Shown: positions 22,969-34,410 of the stretch, in pieces | Layout: every line of letters starts with the position of its first letter | How positions within the stretch are numbered: position 1 is the stretch's first letter | From: Achatina immaculata | Lineage: Eukaryota; Mollusca; Gastropoda; Stylommatophora; Achatinidae | Direction: 5' to 3' | Length of the DNA stretch: 64,000 nt | Assembly (NCBI GenBank): GCA_009760885.1 | Contig: CM019721.1 | Span: forward strand, 22,391,490 to 22,455,489 | Made by a program: the position numbers and the translations under genes | Notes under the pieces: model-generated | What the model was told of the DNA's origin: nothing | Databases searched by the model: none | What the model saw: only the letters and a program-made list of their open reading frames with translations

Positions 22969-24420
22969 CTTAGTGTGACTACAGAGAATTTTTAGAACCG
23001 TAAGTGCTTCGTGTGACTACAGGGATTTGTTAGAAACAAGGGGATGGCGTAAACTTAGTGTGACTACAGGACATTAATAGAAACTTCGAGGTTGATGCCA
23101 GCTTAGTGTGACTAAAACGGCATTACTAAAAACCTAGATTCTGGTGGAAGCTTACTGCTACTACAGAACATTGTTATAAACATAGGGGATGTTTCAAGCT
23201 TAGTGTGACTACAGAGCATTGTTATAAACATAGGGGATGTTTCAAGCTTAGTGTGACTACAGAGCATTGTTATAAACATAAGGGATGTTTCAAGCTTAAT
23301 GTGACTACAGAGCATTGTTATAAACATAGGGGATGTTTCAAGCTTAGTGTGACTACAGAGCATTGTTATAAACATAGGGGATGTTTCAAGCTTAGTGTGA
23401 CTACAGAGCATTGTTAGATACCTAGGGGCTGGTACAAGCTTAATGTGATTGCAGGGCATTCTTAGAGACCAGTGTAATGGTAAAATCTTAGTGTGACTAC
23501 AGGGCATTTGTAGAAACCTAGGGGCTGATACAAGCTTCATCTGACTACAGGGTATTGTTTTACACCTAGGATTTGGTGCAAGAGTAGCATGACTATATGA
23601 CAAGTTGGAAACAAAGGGGCTCATGCTCGCTTAGTGTGACAACAGGGCATTGTTAAAACCGTAGGGGATGGTGCAAGTTGAGTGTGACTACAGGACATTG
23701 TTAAAAACCAAGGGTCTGATGTAAGCATATTGTCATTACAGTGCATTGTTAGAAACCAGTCGGATGTTGCAAGCTTAACGTGAATGCAGGGTATTCTTTG
23801 AAACCTAGGTGCTTCTACAAGATTAGTCTGGCTACAGTACATTGTAAGAAAGCAAGAGGGTGGTGTAAGCTTAGTGTGACTACTTCACATTATTAAATAC
23901 CAAAGGGCCGGTGCAAGCTTAGTGTTAATACAGGGCATTATTAGAACCCAAGAGGCTGGTGCAAGCTTAGTGTTAATACAGGGCATTATTAGAACCCAAG
24001 AGGCTGGTGCAAGCTTAGTGTTAATACAGGGCATTATTAGAACCCAAGAGGCTAGTGCAAGCTTAGTGTTAATACAGGGCATTATTAGAACCCAAGAGGC
24101 TGGTGCAAGCTTAGTGTTAATACAGGGCATTATTAGAACCCAAGAGGCTGGTGCAAGCTTAGTGTTAATACATGGCATTATTAGAACCCAAGAGGCTGGT
24201 GCAAGCTTAGTGTTAATACAGGGCATTATTAGAACCCAAGAGGCTGGTGCAAGCTTAGTGTTAATACATGGCATTATTAGAACCCAAGAGGCTGGTGCAA
24301 GCTTAGTGTTAATACAGGGCAATATTAGAACCCAAGAGGCTGGTGCAAGCTTAGTATCACTAGAGGGCATTGATAGAAACCTTAGGGCGGCTAAAAGCTT
24401 AGTGTGACTACAGGACATTG
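22969..24420. repeat. Array block 6, with two homogenised runs
   Basis: Diverged units plus two young runs. 23160-23420 has about five nearly identical units with ACATAGGGGATGTTTCAAGC. 23920-24345 has about nine units with GCTTAGTGTTAATACAGGGC and GAACCCAAGAG, almost invariant. In the second run both strands are open in one frame. Confidence 0.88.
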
Positions 24421-27388
24421 TAAAAAACCTAAGGGGGGGGGGGGGACTAAAAGCTTAGTGTGACTACAGGACATTGTAAAAAACCTAGGGACTGGTGCAC
24501 GCTCTGTGTGACTACAGGACATTGTTAGAACCGTAGAAGATGGTGCAAGCTTAGTGTGACTATATGACATTATTAAAAATCAAGAAGCTGACGCCAGCTT
24601 AGTGTGACTACAAGCATTGTTAGAAATCAAGATGATGGCGTATAATTAGTGTGACTACAGGACATTATTAGAAACCTAGGGACTGGTGCACGCTATGTGT
24701 GACTACAGGGCATTGATAGAAACCTAGGGACTGGTGCACTCTCCGTGTGACTACAGGATATTGTTAGAAACCTAGGGACTGGTGCACTCTCTGTGTGACT
24801 ACAGGGCATTGTTAGAAACCTAGGGATTGGTGCACTCTCTGTGTGACTACAGGGCATTGTTAGAAACCTAGGGACTGGTGCACTCTCTGTGTGACTACAG
24901 GGCATTGTTAGAAACCTAGGGACTGGTGCACTCTCTGTGTGACTACAGGGCATTGTTAGAACCGTATGAGCTGGTGCAAGCTTAGTGTGACTAGAGGGCA
25001 TTATTAAAAATCAAGAAGCTGACGCCAGCTTAGTGTGACTACAAGGCATTGTTAGACACCTAGAGGCTGGCTCAGGGTTAGTGTGACTACATGGCATTGT
25101 TAGAGACAGAGGGTCTGGTGCAAGCTTAGTGTGAATACAGGGTAATATTCGAAACCTAGAGTCTAGAGCATTCTTAGTACGACAACAGTGCATTATTAGA
25201 AACCAACGGGCTTGTGGAACCCTAATGTGACTACAGGGCATTGTTATACATCTAGGTGCTGGTTCAAGCTTTATGTGCTACAGTGCATAGTTATACGTCT
25301 AGGTGCTGGTTCAAGCTTTGTGTGCTACAGTGCATTGTTATACATCTAGGTGCTGGTTCAAGCTTTGTGTGCTACAGTGCATTGTTATACATCTAGGTGC
25401 TGGTTCAAGCTTTGTGTGCTACAGTGCATTGTTATACATCTAGGTGCTAGTTCAAGCTTTGTGTGCTACAGTGCATTGTTATACATCTAGGTGCTGGTTC
25501 AAGCTTTGTGTGCTACAGGGCATTGTTATACATCTAGGTGCTGGTTCAAGCTTTGTATGCTACAGGGCATTGTTATACATCTAGGTGCTGGTTCAATCTT
25601 TGTATGCTACAGGGCATTGTTATAAACCATGGCGCTGGTGCAAATTTAGTTTCACTACAGGGCATAGTTAGAAGCCAAGGAATTGATGCGAGCTTAGTGT
25701 GACTACACGACTTTTTTATCAACCTAGAGACAGGTGCAAGTTTAGTGTTACTACAGGGCATTGTTAGAAACCTAGGGTCTGGTGCAAGCTTAGTGTGACT
25801 ATAGGACATTGTTAGAAACCAAGGAGCTGGTGCAAGTTTAGTGATACTACAGAATTTTGTTATAAATACAGGGTCTTTTACAAGATCAGTGTGATTACAA
25901 GGCAATTGTTAGATACCTAGGGGCTGGTACAAGCTTAATGTGATTGCAGGGCATTCTTAGAGACCAGTGTACTGGTAAAATCTTAGTGTGACTACAGGAC
26001 ACTGTTAGAAACCTAGAGACGGCTAAAAGCTTAGTGTAAGTACAGGACATTTTTAGATACCTAATGGTTGGTGCACGCTCAGTGTGATAACAGGGCATTG
26101 TTAGAACCGTTTGGGCTGCTGCAAGCTTAGTGTGACTACAGGGCATTGTTAGAAACCTAGGGGCCGATGAAAGCTTAGTGTGAATACAGGGCATTGTTAT
26201 AAAACAAATTTCTTGTGCAAGCTTAGTGTGACTACAGGGCATTGTTAGAAAACAAAAGTTCTTGTGCAAGCTTAGTGTGACTACAGGGCATTGTTAGAAA
26301 ACAAAGTTCTTGTGCAAGCTTAGTGTGACTACAGGACATTGTTAGAAAACAAAGTTCTTGTGCAAGTTTAGTGTGACTACAAGGCATTGTTAGAAAACAA
26401 AGTTCTTGTGCAAGCTTAGTGTGACTACAGGGCATTGTTAGAAAACAAAGTTCTTGTGCAAGCTTAGTGTGACTACAGGGCATTGTTAGAAACCTAGGGG
26501 CCGATGAAAGCTTGGTGTGAATACAGGGCATTGTTATAAAACAAGGGTATATCATACACGTAGTGTGACTACATCACATTATTAGAAACTTAAAGGTTGA
26601 TGCAAGCTTAGTACGACAACAGTGCATTGTTAGAAACCAACGGGTTGGTGGAATTCTCATGTGACTACAGGGCATTGTTATACATCTAGGTGCTGGTTCA
26701 AGCTTTGTATGCTACAGGGCATTTTTATACATCTAGGTGCTGGTGCAAGCTTTCTGTGCTACAGTGCAGTGTTAGAAAAAAATGGGCTGGTTCAAATTTA
26801 GTTTCACTACAGGGCATAGTTAGAAGCCAAGGAACTGATGCGAGCTTAGTGTGACTACACGACGTTGTTAGAAACCTAGAGACTGGTGCAAGTTTCTTGT
26901 AACAACGGGGCATTGTTAGATCATAAGGTATGGTACAAGTTTTGTGTTACAACAGAGCATTGTTAGAAACTTTGGGTCTAGTGCAAGATTAATGTGACTA
27001 CAGGACTTTGTTGAAACCAAGGGTCTGGTGGAAGCGTAAGGTGACTACAGAACATTATTATAAATCTAGGGTCTTTTGCATGATCAGTGTGATTACAAGA
27101 CAATGTTAGAAACCAAACATCTGGTTCAAACTTAGTCTGACTACAGTTCATTGTTATAAACATAGGAGGTACTGCAAGTTCAATGTGATTACAGTGCATT
27201 GTTAGAACTCAAGGAGCTTGTACAAGCTTTGGGTGACTACAGGGCGGTGTTAGAATCCTAGGGACTTATGCAAGCCTAATGTGACTAAAGGCTATTGTTA
27301 CAAAACTAAGGGCTTGTGCAAGCTTAGTGTAACTACAGGGTATTGTTACAAAACTAAGGGCAGATGCAAGCTTAGTGTAACTACAGGG
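24421..27388. repeat. Array block 7, mosaic of small subfamilies
   Basis: Starts with a G-run at 24431-24444. Runs include 24700-24960 (GACTGGTGCACTCTCTGTGT units), 25230-25620 (about eight 47-bp units, GGTTCAAGCTTTGTGTGCTA) and 26210-26490 (about six units with AACAAAGTTCTTGTGCAAGC). Between the runs the units are old and diverged. Confidence 0.85.
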
Positions 27389-27544
27389 TCATCATCATCA
27401 TCATGTGCCGTGCCGACTGGCGTTGGCTATTATGCTTCTCCAGAGTATCCGATCCTTCATGCAGGCCATCAGCTCAGTTGGTGATCTCCTCTCACACCAT
27501 CCCGTCAGACTGTCAGTATCATTTCTCTTGGTCTTCCTCTTGAT
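27389..27544 (-). mobile_element. 156-bp family A LINE 3' end inserted in the array
   Basis: Begins with (TCA)n and TGTGCCGTGCCGACTGGCGT and stops at CTTCCTCTTGAT, the 3' terminal part of family A on the minus strand. The array reads ACTACAGGG before it and TATTGTTACAAAAC after it, which join almost perfectly. Any TSD is at most 1-2 bp, which is unusual for this family. Confidence 0.9.
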
Positions 27545-29294
27545 TGTATTGTTACAAAACTAAGGGCTGGTGCAAGCTTAGTGTAACTACAGGGTATTGT
27601 TAGAAACCAAGGGACTGGTGAAATCTTACTATCGCTACAAGGCATTCTCACAAACCATGGGGCTGAAGTAAGCTTAGTGTGACAACAGAGCATTGTTAGA
27701 AACGTAGGGGGTGGTGCAATCTTAGCGTGACTACAGGGCATTATTAGAACCCTAAGGTCTGGTACAAAATTAGTGTGACTAGTTGATAAAAGCTTCATGT
27801 GAATACTGGGCATTGCTATAAACGTAGGGCTGGTGCACGTTTAGTGTGACTACAGGGCAAGATAGAAACAAAATAGCTCTTGCACGGTTAATATGACATC
27901 AGGGCATTGTCGGAGTCGAAGGGGCTGGTGCAAGCTTAGTGTGACTACAAGACATTGTTAAAAACCAAGGGGCTGGTGCAAGCTTAGTGTGACTACAAGA
28001 CATTGTTAAAAATCAAGGGGCTGGTGCAAGCTTAGTGTGACTACAAGACATTGTTAAAAACCAAGGGGCTGGTGCAAGCTTAGTGTGACTACAAGACATT
28101 GTTAAAAACCAAGGGGCTGGTGCAAGCTTAGTGTGACTACAAGACATTGTTAAAAATCAAGGGGCTGGTGCAAGCTTAGTGTGACTACAAGACATTGTTA
28201 AAAACCAAGGGACTGGTGCAAGCTTAGTGTGACTACAAGACATTGTTAAAAACCAAGGGGCTGGTGCAAGCTTAGTGTGACTACAAGACATTGTTAAAAA
28301 CCAAGGGGCTGGTGCAAGCTTAGTGTGACTACAAGACATTGTTAAAAAGCAAGGGGCTAGTGCAAGCTTAGTGTGACTACAAGACATTGTTAAAAACCAA
28401 GGGGCTGGTGCAAGCTTAGTGTGACTACAAGACATTGTTAAAAACCAAGGGGCTGGTGCAAGCTTAGTGTGACTACAAGACATTGTTAAAAACCAAGGGG
28501 GTGGTGCAAGCTTAGTGTGACTACAAGACATTGTTAAAAACCAAGGGGCTGGTGCAAGCTTAGTGTGACTACAAGACATTGTTAAAAATCAAGGGGCTGG
28601 TGCAAGCTTAGTGTGACTACAAGACATTGTTAAAAACCAAGGGGCTGGTGCAAGCTTAGTGTGACTACAAGACATTGTTAAAAACCAAGGGGCTGGTGCA
28701 AGCTTAGTGTGACTACAAGACATTGTTAAAAACCAAGGGGCTGGTGCAAGCTTAGTGTGACTACAAGACATTGTTAAAAACCAAGGGGGTGGTGCAAGCT
28801 TAGTGTGACTACAAGACATTGTTAAAAAGCAAGGGGCTGGTGCAAGCTTAGTGTGACTACAAGACATTGTTAAAAACCAAGGGGCTGGTGCAAGCTTAGT
28901 GTGACTACAAGACATTGTTAAAAATCAAGGGGGTGGTGCAAGCTTAGTGTGACTACAAGACATTGTTAAAAACCAAGGGGCTGGTGCAAGCTTAGTGTGA
29001 CTACAAGACATTGTTAAAAACCAAGGGGCTGGTGCAAGCTTAGTGTGACTACAAGACATTGTTAAAAACCAAGGGACTGTTGCAAACTTCATGTGATTAC
29101 AGTACATTGTTAGAAACCAGTGGGCTGGTGCAAGCTTAAAGTGACTACAGGGTATTCTTAGAAACCAAGGTGCTTCTACAAGATTAGTATGACTACAATA
29201 CATTGTTAGAAATCAAGAGTGTGGTGCAAGCTTAGTTTGACTACTTGACATTGTTAGATACCACGGGGCCAGCTTAGTGTGACTACAGGGCATT
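27545..29294. repeat. Array block 8, containing the most homogeneous run
   Basis: 27930-29085 holds about 24 near-identical 48-bp units with GTGACTACAAGACATTGTTA and AAAACCAAGGGGCTGGTGC. Differences are single bases that recur in several units (CTA/CTG, AATC/AACC, GGGGTG/GGGCTG), as expected after recent expansion in multi-unit steps. Confidence 0.92.
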
Positions 29295-29304
29295 GATAGA
29301 AACC

Positions 29305-29409
29305 TCTCTCTCTCTCTGAACCTTAAGTGCCCAGTGCACATGGGGCTTCCGCAAGGAGTTTCCACAAATGCCTTTGTATTTTTTTAAAATGCTCTTGCCC
29401 TTATGAGCC
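29305..29409 (-). mobile_element. 105-bp family B LINE 3' end inserted in the array
   Basis: (CT)n at 29305-29317, then TGAACCTTAAGTGCCCAGTG and GGGGCTTCCGCAAGG, the 3' end of LINE family B on the minus strand (compare 57297-57562 and the plus-strand copy ending at 34149). It is flanked by GATAGAAACC at 29295-29304 and 29410-29419, a 10-bp TSD. Confidence 0.88.
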
Positions 29410-29419
29410 GATAGAAACC

Positions 29420-31359
29420 AACGGGCCAGTACAAGCTTAGTGTGACTACCGGACATTGTTAGAAACCTAGGGGCTGATGCAAACTTAGAATGACTACACT
29501 GTTAGAAATCAAGTGGATGGCGTAAACCTAGTGTGATTACTATTCGACATTAGTACAAACTAAGGAATTCGTGTACGCTTAGTCTGACTACAGGACATTG
29601 TTAATAAACAAGGTTCTGGTGAAAGCTTAGTGTGACTACTGAGCTTTGTTAGAATCCTAGAGGCTGGTGCAAGCTTAGTGTGACTACTGAGCATTGTTAG
29701 AAACCAAGGAGCTGGTGCAAGCTTAGTGTGACTACTGAGCATTGTTAGAAACCAAGGAGATGGTGCATGCTTAGTGTGACTACTGAGCATTGTTAGAAAC
29801 CAAGGAGATGGTGCATGCTTAGTGTGACTACTGACCATTGTTAGAAACCATGGAGCTGGTGCAATCTTAGTGTGACTACTGAGCATTGTTAGAAACCAAG
29901 GAGTTGATGCAAGCTTAGTGTGACTACTGAGCATTGTTAGAAACCATGGAGCTGGTGCAAGCTTAGTGTGACTACTGAGCATTGTTAGAAACCTAGGAGC
30001 TGGTGCAAGCTTAGTGTGACTACTGAGCATTGTTAGAAACCAAGGAACTGGTGCAAGCTTAGTGTGACTACTGAGCATTGTTAGAAACCTAGAGGCTGGT
30101 GCAAGCTTAGTGTGACTACTGAGCATTGTTAGAAACCAAGAGGCTGGTGGAAGCTTATTGTGACTACTGAGCATTGTTAGAAACCTAGAGGCTCCTGCCA
30201 GCTTAGTGTGACTACTGAGCATTGTTAGAAACCTGGAGGCTGGTGCAAGCTTAGTGTGACTACTTAGCATTGTTAGAAACCTAGAGGCTGGTGCAAGCTT
30301 AGTGTGACTACTGAGCACTGTTAGAAACCTAGAGGCTCCTGCAAGCTTAGTGTGACGCTCCTGCAAGTTTAGTGTGACTACTGAGCATTGTTAGAAATCT
30401 AGAGGCTGGTGCATGCTTAGTGTGACTACTGACCATTGTTAGAAACCATGGAGCTGGTGCAATCTTAGTGTGACTACTGAGCATTGTTAGAAACCAAGGA
30501 GTTGATGCAAGCTTAGTGTGACTACTGAGCATTGTTAGAAACCATGGAGCTGGTGCAAGCTTAGTGTGACTACTGAGCATTGTTAGAAACCTAGGAGCTG
30601 GTGCAAGCTTAGTGTGACTACTGAGCATTGTTAGAAACCAAGGAACTGGTGCAAGCTTAGTGTGACTACTGAGCATTGTTAGAAACCTAGAGGCTGGTGC
30701 AAGCTTAGTGTGACTACTGAGCATTGTTAGAAACCAAGAGGCTGGTGGAAGCTTATTGTGACTACTGAGCATTGTTAGAAACCTAGAGGCTCCTGCCAGC
30801 TTAGTGTGACTACTGAGCATTGTTAGAAACCTGGAGGCTGGTGCAAGCTTAGTGTGACTACTTAGCATTGTTAGAAACCTAGAGGCTGGTGCAAGCTTAG
30901 TGTGACTACTGAGCACTGTTAGAAACCTAGAGGCTCCTGCAAGCTTAGTGTGACGCTCCTGCAAGTTTAGTGTGACTACTGAGCATTGTTAGAAATCTAG
31001 AGGCTGGTGCAAGCTTAGTGTGACTACTGAGCATTGTTTGAAACCAAGGAGCTGATGCAAGCTTAGTGTGACTACTGAACATTGTTAGAAACCAAGGAGC
31101 TGATGCAAGTTAGTGTGACTACTGAGCATTGTTAGAAACCTAGAGGCTGGTGGAACCTTAGTGTGACTACTGAGCATTGTTAGATACCTAGAGGCTCCTG
31201 CAAGCTTAGTGTGACGCTCCTGCAAGCTTAGTGTGACTACTGAGCATTGTTAAAATCCTAGAGGCTGGTGCAAGCTTAGTGTGACTACTGAGCATTGTTA
31301 GAAACCTGGAGGCTCCTGCAAGCTTAGTGTGACGCTCCTGCAAGCTTAGTGTGACTACA
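29420..31359. repeat. Array block 9: ACTACTGAGCATTG subfamily with a 598-bp higher-order repeat
   Basis: Units carry GTGACTACTGAGCATTGTTA. The segment from about 29825 to 30355 recurs at about 30423-30953, with matching points 598 bp apart. Shortened units reading AGCTTAGTGTGACGCTCCTG occur at 30347, 30945, 31202 and 31322, each the product of an internal deletion. The array ends at about 31359, where the Penelope-like element starts. Confidence 0.88.
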
Positions 31360-31361
31360 TC

Positions 31362-31817
31362 TTTGTCCGCAGCCACTTGAAGCAGAGCCTAACATATGTT
31401 GGCACCAGAAAATGTAACCGCCCCCGCTGCGTTACCTGCCCTGTAGTTTGGGAAACGAAAACAATCACCTTTCCGAAAACTATCCTCACTCTTCATGAGG
31501 GATTCACATGCGAGTCCCGAAATGTGATATATGTCATCGTTTGCAAAAGATGCAGGATAACATATATCGCTGAGACTGGCCTCAGATTAGGGGACCGCAT
31601 GCAAAAACATCTGTACGACATCGCCCAGCATGCTTCGAAACCAGTCCCAAATCATTTCAATGGGCCCAACCACAGAGGTAAATCTCATTTTCTGGTAACA
31701 CCCATTAAACAATGTCACGCAGATGACACAAGCCGCCTGGCACTTGAGAACCGCTGCATTCAAAATTATGGGACGCTGGAACCACATGGGTTAAACTCGC
31801 TGTTTAGTTACACGTAA
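31362..31817 (+). pseudogene. Penelope-like element C-terminus with GIY-YIG endonuclease
   Basis: C-terminal end of a Penelope-like retroelement polyprotein; the GIY-YIG nuclease nicks target DNA. The frame reads FVRSHLKQ, then the cysteine motif CNRPRCVTC, then the nuclease core NVIYVIVCKRCRITYIAETG and LRLGDRMQKHL. It ends LNSLFSYT before a stop at 31815-31817. Both cysteine pairs, the IYVI strand and the catalytic-type arginine are visible. In the second motif the usual YVG/YIG glycine is alanine (YIAETG), which may reduce activity. The reverse transcriptase part is missing: the frame starts abruptly at the array boundary. It is intact over about 150 codons, which suggests a fairly young insertion. 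Confidence 0.85.
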
Positions 31818-31819
31818 CA

Positions 31820-32152
31820 TCATCTTCTTCAATCATTATAGTACCTCTCCACTAAATCCACCCCTTCTTACTTTTCAAACTTCCTCACAGCATCACTCTG
31901 CAACCCCTCTTCTCTGCAACCCCTCTTCCCCAATCAACTGTTTCAATTTCTCTTAGCTAGGCCAGTAGTGCGTCAACTCTCTCTCCCCTCCCCGGTTCCC
32001 CAGTTACAACCCACCGACCACATGTCACAGATCTCTATTTAAACAATTTCCACGTCCTACCAGATCCATTCCTGACACACACCGCCAGACAAGCCACACC
32101 TTGCAATTTACAGCCAAGTACTCCTTTAAATTACATTAGAACAGTACGAGTA
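31820..32152. other. No gene; possible 3' flank of the Penelope-like element
   Basis: C-rich, stop-rich sequence with a short duplication (TCTGCAACCCCTCTTC near 31900 and 31913). No hammerhead-ribozyme core was found, although Penelope-like elements often carry one. Confidence 0.5.
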
Positions 32153-32206
32153 AAGTAAAGAAGTGACAAGAATTACCGCAAAGTAATGAAGCGGTAACAA
32201 TTATTG
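32153..32206. repeat. Two diverged copies of the 28-bp minisatellite
   Basis: AGTAAAGTAAAGAAGTGACA and GCAAAGTAATGAAGCGGTAA resemble the 28-bp unit that forms the array at 34165-34410, on the other side of the LINE. Confidence 0.6.
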
Positions 32207-32209
32207 TAC

Positions 32210-34149
32210 AGAAATCAAGAAAAAAAATACTGAACACCAAATCACAAAGGTTAAAAGAACAAGTTTTAAGTAATTATGCACAAAAAGACAAAGAAGTGAA
32301 TGAATCATGCCGTCAAGATAAACGTCAATACAATGACAACGTAGCAGAAGCAGCAGAGAAGCATTTGCATACGCAAATAACATGAAAACCATATACAAAA
32401 TCACAAAACAGGTGACAGGTATCTTCAGCACAAGATGTGAGAATGCGAGAATGCAATAAGGACACATAAGGGACAACTGGTCAGTGGAGAAAGAGAAAAA
32501 AATTGAAAGATGGAGAGAAAAATTTAACACACTACTAAACAGAACACAAGCAGCACAAACAATAGACATACCTGAAGCAAAAACGGAACTAAACATCAAT
32601 ACAGGACCAATAACAATAAGTGAAGTAAAGGGAGCAATAAAGAAGCTAAAATTAGACAGGGCACCAGGTGTAGATGAAGTAACTGCTGGGTTGTTGAAAG
32701 CAGAAGAAACAGAAACACCAAAACAACTCTTCCGGATACTACAACAAATTTGGGATCTAGAAAAAGCTCCAGAGGCGTGGAAAACTGGTCTTATAGTAAA
32801 ACTACCAAAGAAGGGTGACCTCAAAGATTATGGAAACTGGAGAGTCATTACCCTACTGCCACTCACCAGTAAAGTATTCTGCAGAATAATCGTCAACAGA
32901 ATTGTACCAGCACTTGAGGGAAAACTTCGGGAAGAGCAGGCAGGATTTAGAAAAGGGAGATCATGCATAGACCACATATTTGTACTTAGACAAATATCAG
33001 AACAGGCAAATGAGTGGCATAGCACAACATATGCATTGTTTATAGATTCTGAGAAAGCCTTTGACAGTGTCAACAGAGATGCACTTTGGAAAATCCTAAG
33101 ATGGCATGGCCTCCCCCATAAGATAGTGAATGTAATGAAAGCCCTATATAAGGATTTTCAGTGCAAAGTGATCTGTGGAGAACATACCTCCAGCAGCTTT
33201 AGGATACAAACAGGAATGAAGCAGATATGTGTACTATCACCAACATTATTTATTTTGGCGATAGACTGGTTAATTAAGGAGGCAACATCAGACAAACGCA
33301 GAGGATTACAATGGACCCTTGACACAGTGCTGGAGGACCTTGACTTTACGGACGACATTTGTCTACTATCAAGCAGCCACAAAGTTATGCAAGATTAAAT
33401 AAACAAGCTAACTCAGATTGCAAACAACATAGGACTAAAGATCAACGTAGGAAAGACAAAGTAAAATGTAAACAACATAAATGTTCTCAGAGTAGATAGT
33501 AAGCTAGTGGAAGAGGTCAACGAATTTGTATACCTTGGCAGTAGAGTAGTAGAAAATGGAGACAGCACAGAGGAGGTCGACAGCAGACTTACTAGAGCAA
33601 ACCAGGCTTTTGCAATGCTGCAGACTATATGGAAATCAAAACAAACAAAAAAAAAACTAAGCATGAATACGAAAATCAGGATATTTAAGAGTAATGTTCT
33701 AAGTGTACTACTCTATGGAAGTGAATGCTGGAAAATCACCAAAACATAAAAAAACAAGTTGAAGTCTTTCCAGACTAAATGTTTACGAAGAATTAGAAAA
33801 ATATTTTGGCCAAACACCATAAGAAATAACATCTTGTTGGCAGAAATGCAGATGAAGCCACTGACAGCAATTATTGAGTAAAGACGCTGGCGATGGTTGG
33901 GACATGTGGTCCGAATGACTGACAACTCACTACCAAAAATAGCACTAAAATGGACACCATAGGAGAACAGAAGTAAGGGTAAACCAAAAGAGACATGGAG
34001 AAGAACAACAGAAAGGATGTTGAGCAATAGAGGGCTCACCTGGGCAAGAGCAGAAAAAGGCGAAGGACAGGCATTTGTGGAAAACCCTTCCGGAAGCCCT
34101 ATGTGCCCTGGGCACTTAAGGTTGAGAGAGAGAGAGAGACAGAGAGAGA
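32210..34149 (+). mobile_element. RTE-type LINE family B, near-complete RT region
   Basis: Non-LTR retrotransposon without a recognisable endonuclease domain. It begins with a degraded linker (KDKEVNESCRQDKRQYNDN). An open frame at 32484-33398 (304 codons) covers RERAPGVDE-like LDRAPGVDEVTAGLLKAEE, KLPKKGDLKDYGNWRVI, AGFRKGRSCIDHIFVLRQ, ALFIDSEKAFDSVNRDALW (first catalytic Asp), TGMKQICVLSPTLF and LDFTDDICLLSS. The box is FTDD where FADD is normal. After stops the rest follows in frame: VYLGSRVVENGDSTEEVDSR, VLSVLLYGSECWKI, WLGHVVRMTDNSLPKIALKW and MLSNRGLTWARAEK. It ends CCTGGGCACTTAAGG and a (GA)n tail at about 34124-34149. At least five stops or frameshifts make it inactive. Confidence 0.92.
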
Positions 34150-34164
34150 ATGCAGTGAGAACAA

Positions 34165-34410
34165 AATTATTGTAAAGTATGAACTGAGAACAATAACAGT
34201 AAAGTAATGAACTGAGAACAATAACAGTAAAGTAATGAACTGAGAACAATAACAGTAAAGTAATGAAGTGAGAACAATAACAGTAAAGTAATGAACGGAG
34301 AACAATAACAGTAAAGTAATGAAGTGAGAACAATAACAGTAAAGTAATGAAGTGAGAACAATAACAGTAAAGTAATGAAATGAGAACAATAACAGTAACA
34401 TAGTGAGGAG
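34165..34410. repeat. 28-bp minisatellite, about 9 copies
   Basis: Unit AGTAAAGTAATGAACTGAGA plus ACAATAAC, nearly invariant except for AAC/AAG/AAA at one site. Diverged copies also lie upstream of the family B LINE (32153-32206), so the LINE probably landed within this array. Confidence 0.9.

Larger units (their letters stand above)
8697..31359. repeat. Giant 48-bp minisatellite array, about 22.7 kb including insertions
   Basis: Tandem copies of a basic 48-bp unit. Typical pieces in order are AAGCTTAGTGTGACTACAGG, GCATTGTTAGAAACC and a variable TAGGGGCTGGTGC. All units point the same way except two short inverted pieces (10642-10663 and 11704-11725). Removing four recognised LINE insertions leaves about 19.7 kb, or roughly 400 units. 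Length variants of 44 and 47 bp dominate from 12.4 to 17.8 kb. Most units outside that zone keep a HindIII site (AAGCTT). Because 48 is divisible by three, long minus-strand frames (up to 268 codons, 16-residue unit such as MPCSHTKLAPAPWFLT) stay open; I see no start context, splice or conservation evidence that these are genes. Confidence 0.95.

Noticed and set aside
8697..31359. CRISPR array
   Set aside because: The units are contiguous tandem copies without unique spacers, in a eukaryotic context.
8697..31359. Centromeric satellite with CENP-B-like boxes or telomeric repeats
   Set aside because: No CENP-B-box-like motif or telomere-type repeat was seen in the unit. Centromere function cannot be judged from sequence alone.
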